NCBI RefSeq assembly: GCF_964204865.1
Contig: NC_135251.1
Span: forward strand, 24,924,001 to 24,988,000
Direction: 5' to 3'
DNA length: 64,000 nt
Source: Styela clava
Taxonomy: Eukaryota; Chordata; Ascidiacea; Stolidobranchia; Styelidae
In this document: positions 33,420 through 46,279 of the stretch, piece after piece
Numbering within the stretch: position 1 is the stretch's first letter
Layout: each line of letters starts with the position of its first letter
Translations under genes and position numbers: made by a program
Notes under the pieces: generated by a model
Databases searched by the model: none
Told to the model about the DNA's origin: nothing
The model's input: the letters and a program-made list of their open reading frames with translations, nothing else

Positions 33420-35691
33420 GAGCGGAGTCAGTGTTGTAAGTATACAGCTCAGATTTGTCCAGATTGCAAAAATATCTATCAAAGGAAGATATAATGGGGT
33501 AATTTACCACACATTTTTATGTCCGTGTATTGCCGCGGTATTTTAGGGTAGTAGTGCTTTTATTTTGCCAACGCAAGTACGCAACCACAGGTCAAATTGC
33601 AAACAATTAAATCAATAAAGCAAATATTTTTGAATATTCAAAAATCATCATTATTCGTAGAAAAAGTCGTTCCACGGGGATTTCACTAATATACTTAATA
33701 TGTATTTAATTGTATTTTTATATTTTCGAAATTCAATATAATATGTGTCAAATTCGGTTAGTTGAAAGAGCGTATACCATACTTTCGCTTCGAAAATAAA
33801 ATAAACATGTAAATATTGTAAACAAACATGAGAGGTATTGATATATAGACACCGAACCTGTTATTTTTATGCTCATTTAATTGAATGACAACTGACCCTG
33901 AAGACTTTCAAAGGTCGTATCGTTGCCTCCCAGTCATGTACCGAAAACATCTTTTTATTTGATATTTATATATATATGTATGCATTTATTGTTTTCTTGG
34001 TTTGACAAGATGGAATTAACTCTCGCTCTTTCTGTGTACTAAATTAAATTGTACTCTACGTGATTTTATATCAGATCTTTTCTAACGGCGATAACGAATT
34101 CGCAAGATCGCAAAAATAAGTATCAAAACTAAATACACTAAGGCAGTTCATCTCATATTTCTATGGCAACAGATTGACGTGGTATTTCAGAGTTGTAATG
34201 TTTTTATTTTGACAAAAGAAGACGAAACCACGAGTTACGTTGTACACAATTTAATTAATATAGAAGGAAATTTTAGATTATCGTAGCTGTGATGAATTGA
34301 ATATTTTACGTGACAGAAAAATCGGTAAAAAAAAGAGGTCTATTTTAACGAGCGCGTAATCGCGGCGACTGTTTCATAAGGGAATGGGAATTTCCGGTTT
34401 TAAACCCTCTCCCCTTTTAAAAATCCTGGCTGCGCGCCTAGGTTTTGAGTGAGGAGGTGAATTAGGGGTATTACTCAGTGAATATAGGATAGCTTTTATA
34501 CTAATTACCAATGCATGAAAATGTCCCAATCAAATGTGAAACCTTAGTCTTTAGGAAATGGCTTGGGGCTATTTAGCCCAACCCAATTATATCCCGTGAA
34601 AAAAAGTTATGACGGTTGATAATTCTAAGAAAGTCTAAATTGATGTGTTTGAAAACCAACAATAAAATTTTACTGAAACAACAAAAGTATCCGCATATTA
34701 TTCATATAGGTATTCAAGGACTTGAGAACATGGAATAATAGGAAGTTAGAAGAGAAACTTAACTTAGTTTTTTTCAGGCCGAAGAAATTGTGAGAAATGC
34801 GTCTGGATAGCCGCTTTTGCACGACGTATCGTTGCACTGCACCAGGTCGTCATTATTGCGGTGACTGTTATTTTATTTTGGTTGACAAAAAAAATAAAAT
34901 CTCTCTCTCACTCGCTAACGAATGGTCACTAAACACAGACTTATTTAACTATCACTCACTGAGTGAAGCGATAAGAGCACAGTTTTAATAATTGAACGCA
35001 ATCCCGATCAGGATAACACTTATGAAACCCACCGCAGGCCTAATTCCATAACTGAAATGCAATTTATTTTTCTATATATAATGCGATTCTTTTCCTCTCC
35101 GCTTGACAGTGATCTGATTGGGCTTTTGTCTAGCACCATGAGGTGGCTTTTATGTAATCAACAGATTGTTATACACTAATTTTGATTGATTATTCAGAAC
35201 AGTGTTATTAAAACTTCTATCATCGAAACGCACTCGAATTTTTTCGCGGCCTTGAGTATTTAAAATCTGTTAATACAGAAAATAACAAAAGCCACAATCC
35301 CAATGAGCTTGCATATTCTCGCACAAAAGAGCGCATATCGGCTCTATTTCAGTAATGGCGAGTCTCAGTACTGGTTCCAATTCTTCCAAGTCAGTGTCGA
35401 AGAAGATTTTACCGCTAACCCCGTTGCGCGTTCTCGCGACCCACACAGAGGGCTCGGGAGCTCCAGTTTGACAAGCCCCGATTTAAAACATATTTGATAT
35501 ATTTTGCATGACAATGGAGAGGAGGCCTGACTTTGGCCAGACGGAAGCTCCACAGAAATGCATTTGTGATAGTTGGACTCTTGAATTACATACACAGTAG
35601 GGTGGAAGATCTTACATTGTACAGATCGACATCGAAATGTACTTCATACATGAATAGTTTTCTGTTGTATATTTTTTGTAACAATGTTGTT
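33420..35691. other. intergenic, decayed repeats only
   Basis: About 2.3 kb without a domain-bearing frame. Two related blocks, TTTTATTTTGCCAACGCAAG (about 33557) and TTTTATTTTGACAAAAGAAG (about 34201), each followed by AACCAC and CAATTTAATTAAT-like sequence, suggest an old internal duplication. Confidence 0.35.
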
Positions 35692-37028
35692 CTATGAACT
35701 TGACACGATCTTACTCTCTGGTTTCACCCGCAATACTTCAGCAGTGTTTGGAAATGTAGAGTAGTCGAACCAAGCAGTCACATGACAGTTATCAATCAGA
35801 AAATAATATAATCTGGAAAATAAAACATATTTCACATGATTTTCAATACATTGTAACTCTAGATCAATAAAAAATATATGTTGCAAAGTTTGGGTAAGGA
35901 TATTGTTTTTAAACTTGTAATAAAAACCATCTGATTGGAACTAAGTTTGTAACATGATATTGAATAACAAAAATATAATTTGATTTGCAAGAAGCTAAAA
36001 TCATTGTACATCAAATAAAAAAATGTAGTGGGCATGCATTCAAACCGCCATTCATTTATGATTTTTCACAGCAGAATGTCTATTTTAAGGTAAATGTGAC
36101 ACCACACAGATGATAGGTTGAGTGTGGCAACATATCAATGTAAATCGAATTGCTGGAATTGGTTGAATGATATAATTTGTGCTCAAATTCAGCACATAAA
36201 AAGACCTATCAACCCAAAGGTTCGATTGATTAGGAAATTTTATTTAGAATAGCAATCATCTCACCTATCACAGCACTTATTTCTGCGATAGGTTGATCTG
36301 GGATCTGCTTTCAAAATATCCTCTATTGACGATCTCAGATCTTCTGCATTGCTAATATGCTCCAACCTATATTCAGAAGTTACATCAAGTTTATTTCCTT
36401 TGCTATATATCGAAAGGTCAGCCTCTGCTCTGCATGTGAATACAACGATAAGATCAGGTAGTGTACTTTTCATCGAACTTGGTTCATTGGATTCGGAGCT
36501 CTCCACTTTTTCAGTGTTATCCCGCTTTCTTGTTGCTTGGTCAGACTTCACACAAGTTTCAACATTACTATTATCAGACTCAGTTTCACTGTCAGTTTCA
36601 GATGGAAAGTCGTATTGTTTTATGTAAGGCTTAATGTCCAATATTGGTGTTCCATCTACAATGTCCAACCCTGATAAAGTCAATGTAGAACCATTTACCT
36701 TTTCAAGCTTTGCTAGTGTCAACCCTATTGGGTTTGGCCTGTGTGGACTTCTTGTAGCAAACACACCACGTTTGGCACCATCAAGTCTTGGCGGTCTCAC
36801 TTTCGCTTTAACGCCCTTGTTTTGATTCAAATGAAAAGAAAAAAGCACCCATACATAGGCAAATTCCTCTAATCCGTCAAGACTATGTTCAGGATTAGTA
36901 AAAATAGATTTATCGATTGTAAGCTGGCCCCTCGTGCTAGAAGATATAGAAGGCTGTCTTGGTGTACCATTTTTAGTTTTAAAACAGGTTCTCATACAGC
37001 ATATTGGGTTTAAAGAAACGGTTTCCAT
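35692..37028 (-). CDS. TRMO: TRMO, tRNA (adenine37-N6)-methyltransferase
   Basis: Two exons on the minus strand, 37028-36265 and 35812-35692, joined in phase, encode 294 residues. TRMO uses S-adenosylmethionine to methylate N6 of t6A37 in threonine tRNAs, in the cytosol. The TrmO-type beta-barrel core is clear: NGTPRQPS (residues 20-27), NPEHSLDGLEEFAYVW (45-60), PPRLDGAKRGVFATRSPHRP (79-98) with PNPIGL after it, and GTPILDIKPYI (126-136). A low-complexity acidic linker rich in S, T, D and E follows (about 140-195). The C-terminal module has ADPRSTYRR and, in exon 2, NCHVTAWF. The protein is shorter than the vertebrate form, mostly in the linker. The first in-phase ATG giving a family-like N-terminus is chosen; an upstream in-frame ATG at 37076 adds 16 residues. 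Confidence 0.93.
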
Positions 37029-37076
37029 ATTTAGATGAATATTATAATAACCTAATATGATAAGATTTAAAAACAA

Positions 37077-38016
37077 TTACTGAAGGATGAGTTTCACTGA
37101 TTGGGAAATGGATGTTTGTGACAGACAGTATGATATTTTATAATCCTATCAGTAAATTAAATGGCAAATTTTACACATTCTTATCATTTCTGATATCAAA
37201 CATACTGTAACATAATAAATTTGACTGACATGAATCAAGCTTTTGTTGCACACTGAAATCAAGTTTCACAAGATATAATCTTGATGCATTTATATCTACA
37301 TTCAGGATATTCAATAAAAATATGGTAAATTTCAACTATCAGTATGTGCAAAATGATCCTATATCAGCAATATCATGTAGATATTAGATACAACACCAAA
37401 ATATTCAATCACAGTTTTTGAACAGATTGTTCTCAACCAAATATTGAAAAACATAATAGAATACATATTTAACCCACTGACAATAAATTAAAAACATCAG
37501 AATTTGTAAAAAAGTGTTACTTGGTAAAGACTGTTTCATCAGAATACTCGGGTATATTTCCATTGTCAATTCCAAAAAAAAGAGCTAAGATTATTTACAT
37601 CCACAACAGTGATACAATAGTTTGAATATTCATAAACTTAAATTATTCCATATTTATCTATCATGAGCCACTGAAGCGTTCTACTTGGGGCTTTGTCAAA
37701 TCGAACTAACACACAAATTTGAAACATTTCCTTTCCATTAGGATAAAAATGTTATAGGTCATACGAATTAAAAAATACTATACCTCCATATGACTTCTGA
37801 CCCAGTGTATAGTATAATAAACTGGAAAGGAAATGTTGAAACTGAAAATTTGTGATGCTTGTACAATGCTTTCGAAAAAAAAAACAATACCTAAAAATGC
37901 CAGCACTTCTGATCAAAGGAATATTTGAGAATAAAAAAGTAATCTGTAAAATTTTATACCACAATATCTGGAATTGTGTACTTGAAAATACCACAAAATA
38001 CTGTGCAAGCCAGCTG
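37077..38016. other. intergenic between TRMO and ZMAT2
   Basis: About 940 bases of AT-rich sequence separate the TRMO start from the ZMAT2 stop; both genes run on the minus strand. It must contain the TRMO promoter and the ZMAT2 3' UTR. No canonical AATAAA for ZMAT2 was found. Confidence 0.45.
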
Positions 38017-39005
38017 TCATCGTTTCTTGCCACCACCAAATCCTCCAAAACCCATCATGGCAGCAATGTCAGAGTCATCATTCGACACTTCCAATTCTTC
38101 CTGTGCTTTTCGTTTTCTCTTTTTCTTTTCTTTCTTATAAGCTTTCATTTTTTCCTCTTCTTCCTTTAGTTCCTTCATTCTTTGATCAAAATCATATTGC
38201 TTCTTCTTTTCTTCCATTTTTTTCTTGTTCATTTCAAATCTTTTTTGCACTTGGGATAACGTGGAACGTTCAACTTTCATTGACATTCCCATATTTCGTT
38301 GATGTTTTTTACCATTAATATGATCCAGAAAGTTTATTGAGTCCTTAACAACACAATCACATACATTGCAATAATATCCTCCGCAATCTGCAGCTGCTGT
38401 TGTTTTACTGATTACGACAGATTTGTTGAGTCTGCATTAGAATTACAAAAATGAATACCAATGAGTTCTTTACTTTTCAAACGCAGTTATAGACAAAATT
38501 ATCAAAGAATTAAGAGTCACTCAATCATATGCAAGATAGTACCGATACATTGCAGCATTGTAACCACTAACAAGTGACAAAAGTAATGATTTCATTTTGA
38601 GTTGCAGTAAAATGTGAGCAATTGAGTCTGAAACTGGTACGATATCCCTATTAACATATATGTTGATATGCTCTATTTATATTTATGCCATTAATTATAA
38701 AATTGAGTCATTACAGAAGTCTTCAGCATAAAAAACAAAAAGCACAAAAATCATATAAATGTTCGCATTGGAACTGAGAGTTGTACATATCGAATAACAA
38801 GAAATCTGGATTTTTAAAAGCCTTACTTGGAATCTAAATCAACTTTATAATCTCTTGCTTTTAACAAATCTCTTTTCACAGGTTTATCTTTAAATTCCTC
38901 AGACTTTTCATTCTCTTCATTCAGTCGTTCCAGTGCAAGTTTTTCATATTCATCTCTGTCCCATTTCTTCCTGTGGTCTTCATAATCAGATGATGTAGCC
39001 TCCAT
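38017..39005 (-). CDS. ZMAT2: ZMAT2, matrin-type U1-like zinc-finger protein
   Basis: Exon 1 is 39005-38827 and exon 2 is 38431-38017, joined in phase, 197 residues, essentially the length of the vertebrate protein. ZMAT2 (Snu23 in yeast) is a component of the U4/U6.U5 tri-snRNP/pre-B spliceosome. The N-terminus has the conserved [16 protein letters not shown] and [16 protein letters not shown] segments. The U1-type zinc finger is C81-x2-C84-x12-H97-x5-H103 in YYCNVCDC…[10 protein letters not shown]. It is followed by [19 protein letters not shown] and a long charged coiled-coil rich in K and E. The tail ends in a glycine-rich [11 protein letters not shown]. All zinc ligands are present. Confidence 0.96.
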
Positions 39006-39599
39006 CTATAATATTTCCTATAACTATAGATACCATAACAGTATAATTTAGAAGGTAACTCTGTTTCTGTGAACCACTCACAGATTCAGTTAGACTATAT
39101 TAAAATACATATGGTAGTCTACTACTATAAACTACTGAACGTTCACTGAACTACTGATGTTTGTAGTCACTGCAGTACAGAAATGTATGTTTACTTTTTA
39201 AATGCAGACTTTTTACCTGCCATTTCGACATTTACGTCTGACCGTACCGGTACGGTCTGACGGCACAGAATGGCTAACTAACCCCATACGGTACTCCAGT
39301 AATCAGATACCCGACATGATTTTTTATGACGTTTTTGTACTAAAAAAAAAACTAATCCTACAGAGCGGAGGATCTCCTAGGATTCAGATATTTTATTCAC
39401 GTCGTGCATGAAGGAAACCTAACATTATACGGTACCAGCATATGGGCAAATATATAGACAGTAGAATTTCAGTGAAACACACCAGTAACCGGCAACGACT
39501 AACATACCGTAACCGGTTAACCTCAGAGTGACGTTTGACGTAATAAGGTAAATTTAGGATCCCTTACTTTACAATGGTTTCAGAGCAATTTCGCAGTTC
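39006..39599. other. upstream region of ZMAT2, with short palindromes
   Basis: The ZMAT2 promoter should lie here. CCGTACCGGTACGG at about 39240-39253 is a perfect 14 bp palindrome within a longer inverted repeat, and another GTAACCGGTTAAC-like palindrome lies near 39510. No gene is seen. Confidence 0.4.
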
Positions 39600-40055
39600 T
39601 GGCCCACAGAAGACTCAGCAGGTGTTTTCCCGAGCATCGACTTATTTGTTTACTTCGTGACATAAGCCAATCAGCAAGATGCAAAAAGGGACGTAACAAT
39701 GCCCATTTTCGCATCAGCTCAGACACTTTGTCTTTCAGATAGATTTTCAGGCGTGGTGAACATTACCTCGTTTTCGCGTTTTTTGAAATCTATTTGTTAG
39801 TTTCCAGTTGTGTTTCGGATATTTAAATATATATTAAATAATTCAAGGATCACGTTGTCTTCTTAGGAGTTTCAGTTTAGTTGCAGTAATCAAAAATTAG
39901 TGTAGAAATAGCTGTGATAGACTAGGCTAAAATTCTTTACTAGCACTTTCAAAGAACATATTGTTCCCACTTTACAGGCGCCAAATCGCGAAACCACTGT
40001 TAAAATGAGCACCGACAATTTTGCAATGGTTAGGTACAAAGTGACATAGTCACTT
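39600..40055. repeat. internal fragment of the 22883-24810 hAT family
   Basis: Closely matches 17986-18490 in the same orientation, including AGATTTTCAGGCGTGGT, CTCGTTTTCGCGTTTT and ATAGACTAGGCTAAAATTCT. Neither terminus is present. Confidence 0.65.
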
Positions 40056-41096
40056 TGGCTAAAATAAGCTATCAGTACACCTGTAAGCGGCACGTGGTTC
40101 GATAATTTTTTTTAATAAAACTGATGGTTTCAAAATGTTTAGGGAGAATGTTTTAAGGTATATCACATACTGAATCGGCACTCTGTGTATATATTGAATT
40201 GTTGAATAATGCTGTCCGATTAATATTTATTTTTTTTTTGATTTTTTATTAACTTTTACATATGGATGTCAGCTTAACTGTATTATGTCGAATGTACATT
40301 CTGGTGCTGTCATTCAATTCATCATTTTTACTTTTAAACCCGTCATCTCGCTGAAGTGGAAATCGCCATGGTAGCATCAAATCATGGGGCTTTTGTAGCC
40401 TACTTAGTAAAATTGTTGGCCTTTTTCGTCTTAATTTGGCTTTTTTTCATCACTGGGATCTGGCAACCCTGCTTTGGCGGCGGCCTTCTCTGACAGTAAC
40501 TCGGCGAAGATTGTTGGTAATTTTGCGCTATGAGAGCGCTGCGTTCTTCGTTATGGCGTGCCCGCAAATCGCCATATAATATTGATCGGACTTTCCGACG
40601 TGCTTTTCCCCAAAGCTTGCTATAGATTATAGAAAATATTTAATTCGGTCCAACAGAGGTAGTGTAGGCCACTCATAAATAACAAGATAAAATACTGAAG
40701 ATATAATGGCAATCTGAAAATTATGAACACTGTCGTATTGGATCCTCATTTCACAACAAGGGAAGTTTTGTGTACAATGAGCGTCCATACATTATATTGC
40801 CTAAATTTATTAAGATTTATACTAGTTACTCACAGCGTTTATCTCTATCCTACGAATGGCATTGCGAGGACTACGCACTGAAACCAGAGGGTAGTAAATA
40901 TTTGTAATATTACTCTCATGGAAATACTGACTATATCACATTAGCAACTACATTTAGGTTTGACTTGCTTACAAATTATGGAAAAGTTTGCTGTGTCTGT
41001 TCAACAACAATAAATACTACTAATACAACAAAATGTTCTTGTGCTTAAATTTAATACATTTTTCCATCGCAAATTCACGTGATGCATTCAAATGAT
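40056..41096. other. intergenic downstream of the Reeler-MAM gene
   Basis: No frame or domain is recognised. A minus-strand AATAAA (TTTATT on the plus strand) at about 40806 could serve the Reeler-MAM gene. Confidence 0.35.
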
Positions 41097-44000
41097 TCAA
41101 AGCACTTTATTGAGACGAACGTCCTCGGCACACATTCCAGGCTCTATTGTGATGTCATCAATTGCGAGATCACCTCGAAAATCATCTCCTCTTGTCATGA
41201 CAAGTTGGACCTATGAAAAGTTGAATGTTAACAACCTGATCTGTACGTGTTTATAAGATATTAGCTCACAAATAACGAGTTGGATCACAGTTAAAAAAAA
41301 AATTGTTATTTGAGGTTTGAGTTTGAAATTGACGAAGAAACATCAAAAGATGCTTTCTACTCATTAACAGATCACACACATTACCGATATAGAGAATGCT
41401 ATTTTGTTGTTTGGTATTTATAATATAACTTTGGGATCAGAATATTAAATAATGTGGATTTCCAACTGATTCACAAAATCAATTTTTATTGTGTAGATTT
41501 TGAGCCTATATCGATAACTTCAGATGAATTGAACTTGTTCAAAATTTGACTGATTCAGTAGTAAATAACTCGGGTTGTACCAAATTGACGACATGGGACT
41601 GCTGATGCCGAACAACCAGGCGGAAGCGATTTTTCCATGGAACAGATTTTTATTGCAATCAATTCGTTTGTCCAGGTCTTTTTTGTGATAGCAAACATAA
41701 AATGAACACAAAACGCTCACCAAGGCACCACCAGGAACATTTACAGTCGAATAAGCACGGATCCACTCATCCAGAGACACGACATGACTGAAGGAAATAT
41801 CACCGTTGATTTTGAAGTCGAATCTTAATCCTGGTCCACCGAACATATGGCATTCTATTCTGACGCAAGCACAACCTTCTAGTCCAGGTGGATTGTTTAA
41901 TATTGCTTGCTCTCCTGGTCTAGCTGGATAGCTTCCTTCAGCATGAATGTACCATTCTGAAGAAATATAATTCGTCGTTGATGCTTTGAAATATCCCTAT
42001 GTGATGATCCCTATATTATGATTACAACAGCGTAATGTTATCGAATCGGCCTACCGGGATAAAAATTATAATCTCGATTTATATCTACTTCGCACCCGGT
42101 AGCCGTATAAGATTAGGCATTTATTCTGGTTCTATATAAAGAAACGATGATTTGGTTAGGCTTTTACTGTAGAAAGTGTCAATCTAGGTCCATGTGAAAA
42201 TGTACACCTGTGCGATCGATATAAATGTAGGTTTTCTCACAAATGACTCAATTCGTTTTATAAAATCGTGAAGATGGTCGTAAACACTCACTTCCTTCAA
42301 TAGCCTGCATTGGACCAGTTTGAGGGGACGGGCTTGGTCCCGATTGTCTTGTCCATCTCAATGCCGCTGTTGGTTCATTCCACCATCCCCCAAAATCTGT
42401 TTCAAACCCAGTATCTGTTAATTTAAAAATAAATTAAAAATATGAATATTTTTTCTCGGAAACAAATTTTGTTCCTAAATATAATTTTTTTTATTAATAT
42501 TGCATGATCAATAAAATGTTTGTGATTGAATAGGCTTTTACTCGTATTAAAGCTAGGGAGAGAAAATCCGATAATACGGAACTGGTCTGCACAGTCCAGG
42601 TATAGTTTATTTACCGGTGTATTAGGTCTTTAATTCTGCTTAATATTTAGATATCTCCCAATTTATCTCACTGTCACGACATAGTCTTTCGCTCTTTTCT
42701 AAAGTCGCAGTGGTCTCTTATGACACGAACAATCAAATAATTCTATATATATCAAAATATTCTTTATATGAAAATAATTCCTACTGCTTGTAGGAATCTT
42801 AGTGTGATTGTTGGTGCATGCATCTCCTGAATACATTTCCGGCATCGCATGTGGGTCGTTTGTGTCTTGAATACATTCCAGACGCGTTACCATTTTAGGC
42901 GAGTATTCGTTGTCGTTTTTAATCACTCGAACCCTGCAGAAGCATTAAAAACATAAAATATATCAACAGCACGTTTGCTTAGAATATAGAGTAATGATAT
43001 TAAAAAATACGTTCGTTTTTTACAAGATCACATAGCATCTACCGATAACTATGGTAAAAGTTAATAAAACGATCATCATATAAAAATTGCTTTTGGCTGG
43101 AGACCCAACTATTCATGAGATGTATTATTAAAATACGGTTATGGTATCTTAAATTATTACCGTATATGTGTTCAATTGCAGTATGTAAAAACAAAGACTA
43201 TGAAATATTCCTTACGTAGGTATATAAAACTGTGCAGAAAAATCACATTGACTGGGTGCAGTCCACACAAAAACATCATCTTCGACTCTCTTTTCCCAGT
43301 CATTTGCTTCCACGACAGCAGTGTTCTTTACTCCTCCGCATGAAATCCGACTGTACTTATTAACATGGAATTCACCCCATTCACCAACTGACTTCCCGCC
43401 GTTTTTTACCTGCAACAAGCAAATAAGTTCCCAACAACTGGTAGATTACTCGTGACGAACAGTAAAGGTTTTTTGTTTTGAATATTAACGCGCGTTAGAT
43501 AAAAGAGAGCAAGGCACAAAATATGCATAGATTTATAAATAAAAGAGGCTTTCTGTGTATGGCTGGGATGCCATGATAAACCTTTGGGGTGTCATCAGAG
43601 GCACCAATACAATTTCATAAGTAATAAAATAATTAAACAGATTCGGTGTCAATTTCATCAGTACCTGCCATGTTTGTTCAATGTATATATATATATATAT
43701 TTTTTTTTTTATACAATATGAATTTTTTCTTTTATTTTTTCAAATTTGGTATACTGTTCCTTGAACAGACACATATTAAATTTGTATTGCAAAAACTATG
43801 CAAGTTTTACGAAAAATCAACATTAAACCGTGCATACAGAAACTGTAGCCTACTCATTTAGAAACTGGCTATACACTATCAGTAGTACTCGACCTGTTGT
43901 GATATCAGATATTCCGCAAACATGAAAATTTATAAACAAATTTATTATTACTAAGAACTGTTCTATATCAAAAGTTATCAACTAGAAATCAAGCTAAAAA

Positions 44001-46147
44001 TATTTACCGTCTTTATTACCGCAGACAAAAAATCAACATTAAACCATGCATATACAGAAACTGTATCAATTTAGAAACTGATTATACACTTATACCAGGG
44101 GTGTGCAACCTTTATTACAGGAGAGCCAGGTACAAGTAACTAGGTGAAGCCGCGGGCCGCACCTAGAAACTCTAGCTACGAAAGGCTCTGGATACGAAAA
44201 ATCCAAGTTACGAAACTTCTTATTGTATAAATATATTGCTTCGGTTATCGTAAGATTTTCTACATACGAAAGGCCGAAAACCGAAAACTTAAAAATATGT
44301 GCAGTGATATTTGTTTATCTTACAATTACAATATCTTTACAACTATTGACCCGTTTCTCCCCGCGGGCATATCGAAATTTAGTGAGAAGACGATGATACA
44401 ATAAACAAATTTGAATTGCATGTGTGTGTGCTCATTATCGAAAATTACGTTCTCTCTTAGCGGTCAGCTGTCTGCGGTCTTCGTTTAGCTTAGTCTAGTC
44501 TACCCAACGCCAAAGATAAACAAACATATCGTTCGTAGTTGTTCTTCGGTGTTTCTCTGTTCTTTCTTTTTTCCATATGTACCTTCTTTATTTATTATGC
44601 CGTAATTTAATTCTAACATGTATTTGTTGCGGGTTTTAACCAATATTATAATTTAAGCAAATATTATGTCCGTTTTGTAGGGGCTTAGACCGGATTAGGG
44701 CATTTACAGGTAAAATGTGTCCCTACTTACGGAGTTTTCTACCTACGAAGGAATTTACGAAACGAATACATTTTGTAGATAGAGTTCATACTGTAGTTGC
44801 AAGCACAACTTTTTTATTGATCTTATGGCATTGTTAGGGGTTCTAGCAGAAATGTTGAGTTAAAATGCATAGTTTATTATCACACCGACTTTAAACAAAT
44901 ACAGTAAGAAACATGTTTTTATAACATTTTTTTTTGGAACAGGATTTTGCTAATATGACAGTAGCAGTCAAGTACTGGTATTGGCTTTGCGCCGCAAAGA
45001 GATTAGAATTGCTCGCACATACCAGATTAACTAAACTAAAAACTCGCGAACACACTATTTAAAATTGGCACTTCTCCACGGGCCGCATTTGGTCCGCGGG
45101 CCGCAGTATACACACCCCTGACTTATACATATATATTTTAAAGGTCATTTTGATATCACTATGAACAATACTCAACCTCTTTTGATATCAGATATTTCGC
45201 ACACATGAAAATTCATAAAGAAATTTATTGTTACTAAGAACCGTTCAATATCAAAATTTATCAGCTAGAAATCAGGCTATAAATATTTATCGCAGGTTTT
45301 GTCAAAATTTTACTTGGCTGTTGAGTTATCAATGAAACTAATGTTTCTATTCTATCACCCTACTATTCTTAAAATAAATATTTAAAGCCTCACCGTTAGC
45401 ATTGCCCCCTGGTATGTATATCTGTCATCGCCAGTTTTTCCTTGGATCCGAACTATAGAAAAACAAACTGTTATCTAGATTGATAGATAGATAGATAGAT
45501 AGTTTATTTCGAAAACTCCATAACAAACCTAAATTAAAAATGGAGAATTCTGGAGGGCAAGCAAAACCTACAAAAAGTTTAAAACATGAAGTATATCATG
45601 TGCCTGCCCACCAACACGCACACAAAAACGCAAGCCCAATTAAATCAGGCTTGGGCCAAACTTAACAAACAAAATACACGATAGTAATAAACTTTCGGAC
45701 TGTTGTACTCTCTTTCAACAATTACGTTGATAAAGAGACTGTAAACATTAAAAAGAAATTTTAAAGCGATTTTGCCATACTTCTCCACCTTATTTACGGC
45801 CCCACGTCTACATCACAATAATATTAATAATGAAGTATTTGAATTTAAAAAGAGTTCAAGGATTAAAATATGTGGTACCGTGTCGGTTTGCAGAGGTTGC
45901 ATTATACGCATTAAAAAAGCGAGTTATTTTTGAATATTAAACACTAATACTGACTGTAAAGTTTTTCTCCTGGTAAGAATCTATATTTATTCACAACAAT
46001 TCGATAATATCGAAGATTTGCAAGTTCCTTGGCAAAAGGGGGTAAAAGCGGCTTCATGAAATCACACGCAGTGTCTTCTGGTCCCCACATGTATCCGTGC
46101 GCCATACACACGTACAGCAGAAGTAGAAGTTTTATTACTATTGTCAT
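41097..46147 (-). CDS. secreted Reeler plus MAM domain protein
   Basis: Seven exons, minus strand: 46147-45955, 45452-45394, 43409-43216, 42933-42785, 42414-42292, 41956-41721 and 41210-41097. All borders are GT/AG and every junction is in phase, giving 355 residues. Residues 1-18 (MTIVIKLLLLLYVCMAHG) are a signal peptide. A Reeler domain follows (about 22-165), with VNKYRFLPGEKLYIRIQG, DRYTYQGAMLTVKNGG and the family-typical FVWTAPSQCDFSAQFY. A MAM domain (about 202-348) has GFETDFGGWW, ALRWTRQSGPSPSPQTGP, WYIHAEGSYPARPGEQA and GDLAIDDITIEPGMC. Reeler domains occur in reelin, spondin/mindin and FRRS1-like proteins, and MAM domains are adhesive extracellular modules; a two-module protein with only these is not one I recognise. 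No membrane anchor is seen, so it is probably secreted. Exons 3-5 are duplicated at 49207-50799. Confidence 0.85.
43688..43711. repeat. TA microsatellite with T run in intron 2
   Basis: Alternating TATATA followed by a run of T, just beyond the duplicated block that ends at 43665. Confidence 0.7.
43813..45300. repeat. diverged tandem repeat in intron 2, split by a hAT
   Basis: The unit containing AATCAACATTAAACC, ATACAGAAACTGTA, ATATCAGATATTCCGC and ACTAGAAATCAAGCT occurs once at about 43813-44030 and again at 44030-44095 plus 45120-45300, the second copy being interrupted by the element 44096-45119. The duplication therefore predates the transposon. Confidence 0.75.
44096..45119. mobile_element. 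non-autonomous hAT element in the Reeler-MAM intron 2
   Basis: Ends CAGGGGTGTGCAACC and …GTATACACACCCCTG with GCCGCGGGCCGC/CCGCGGGCCGC just inside. The exact 8 bp duplication ACTTATAC lies at 44088-44095 and 45120-45127. Length 1024 bp, no coding capacity. Confidence 0.92.
45483..45690 (-). repeat. LINE or SINE 3' end with GATA-type tail
   Basis: Seven or so units of GATA/TAGA at 45483-45505 followed by TTTATTTCGAAAACTCC read, on the minus strand, as a 3' end finishing AATAAACTATCTATC…. This is the usual form of short tandem tails on non-LTR elements. The body (to about 45690) has no coding frame. Confidence 0.55.
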
Positions 46148-46279
46148 CTTACTGGACTAATTGAGAACAAAGAAACATTTTAATAGGCGTTACAAGAACG
46201 ACGCCTAAATCTATATAATTGTCTTCAATCTGCACTTCGTTCCATAAACGGTTGTCGACATTAGAAAGAAAAAAAAATG

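Noticed and set aside
36349..36825. Plus-strand open frames inside TRMO
   Set aside because: They are antisense shadows of the TRMO coding exon, which has the clear family motifs.
38103..38318. Plus-strand frame rich in F, L and S
   Set aside because: It is the antisense of the lysine- and glutamate-rich coiled coil of ZMAT2.
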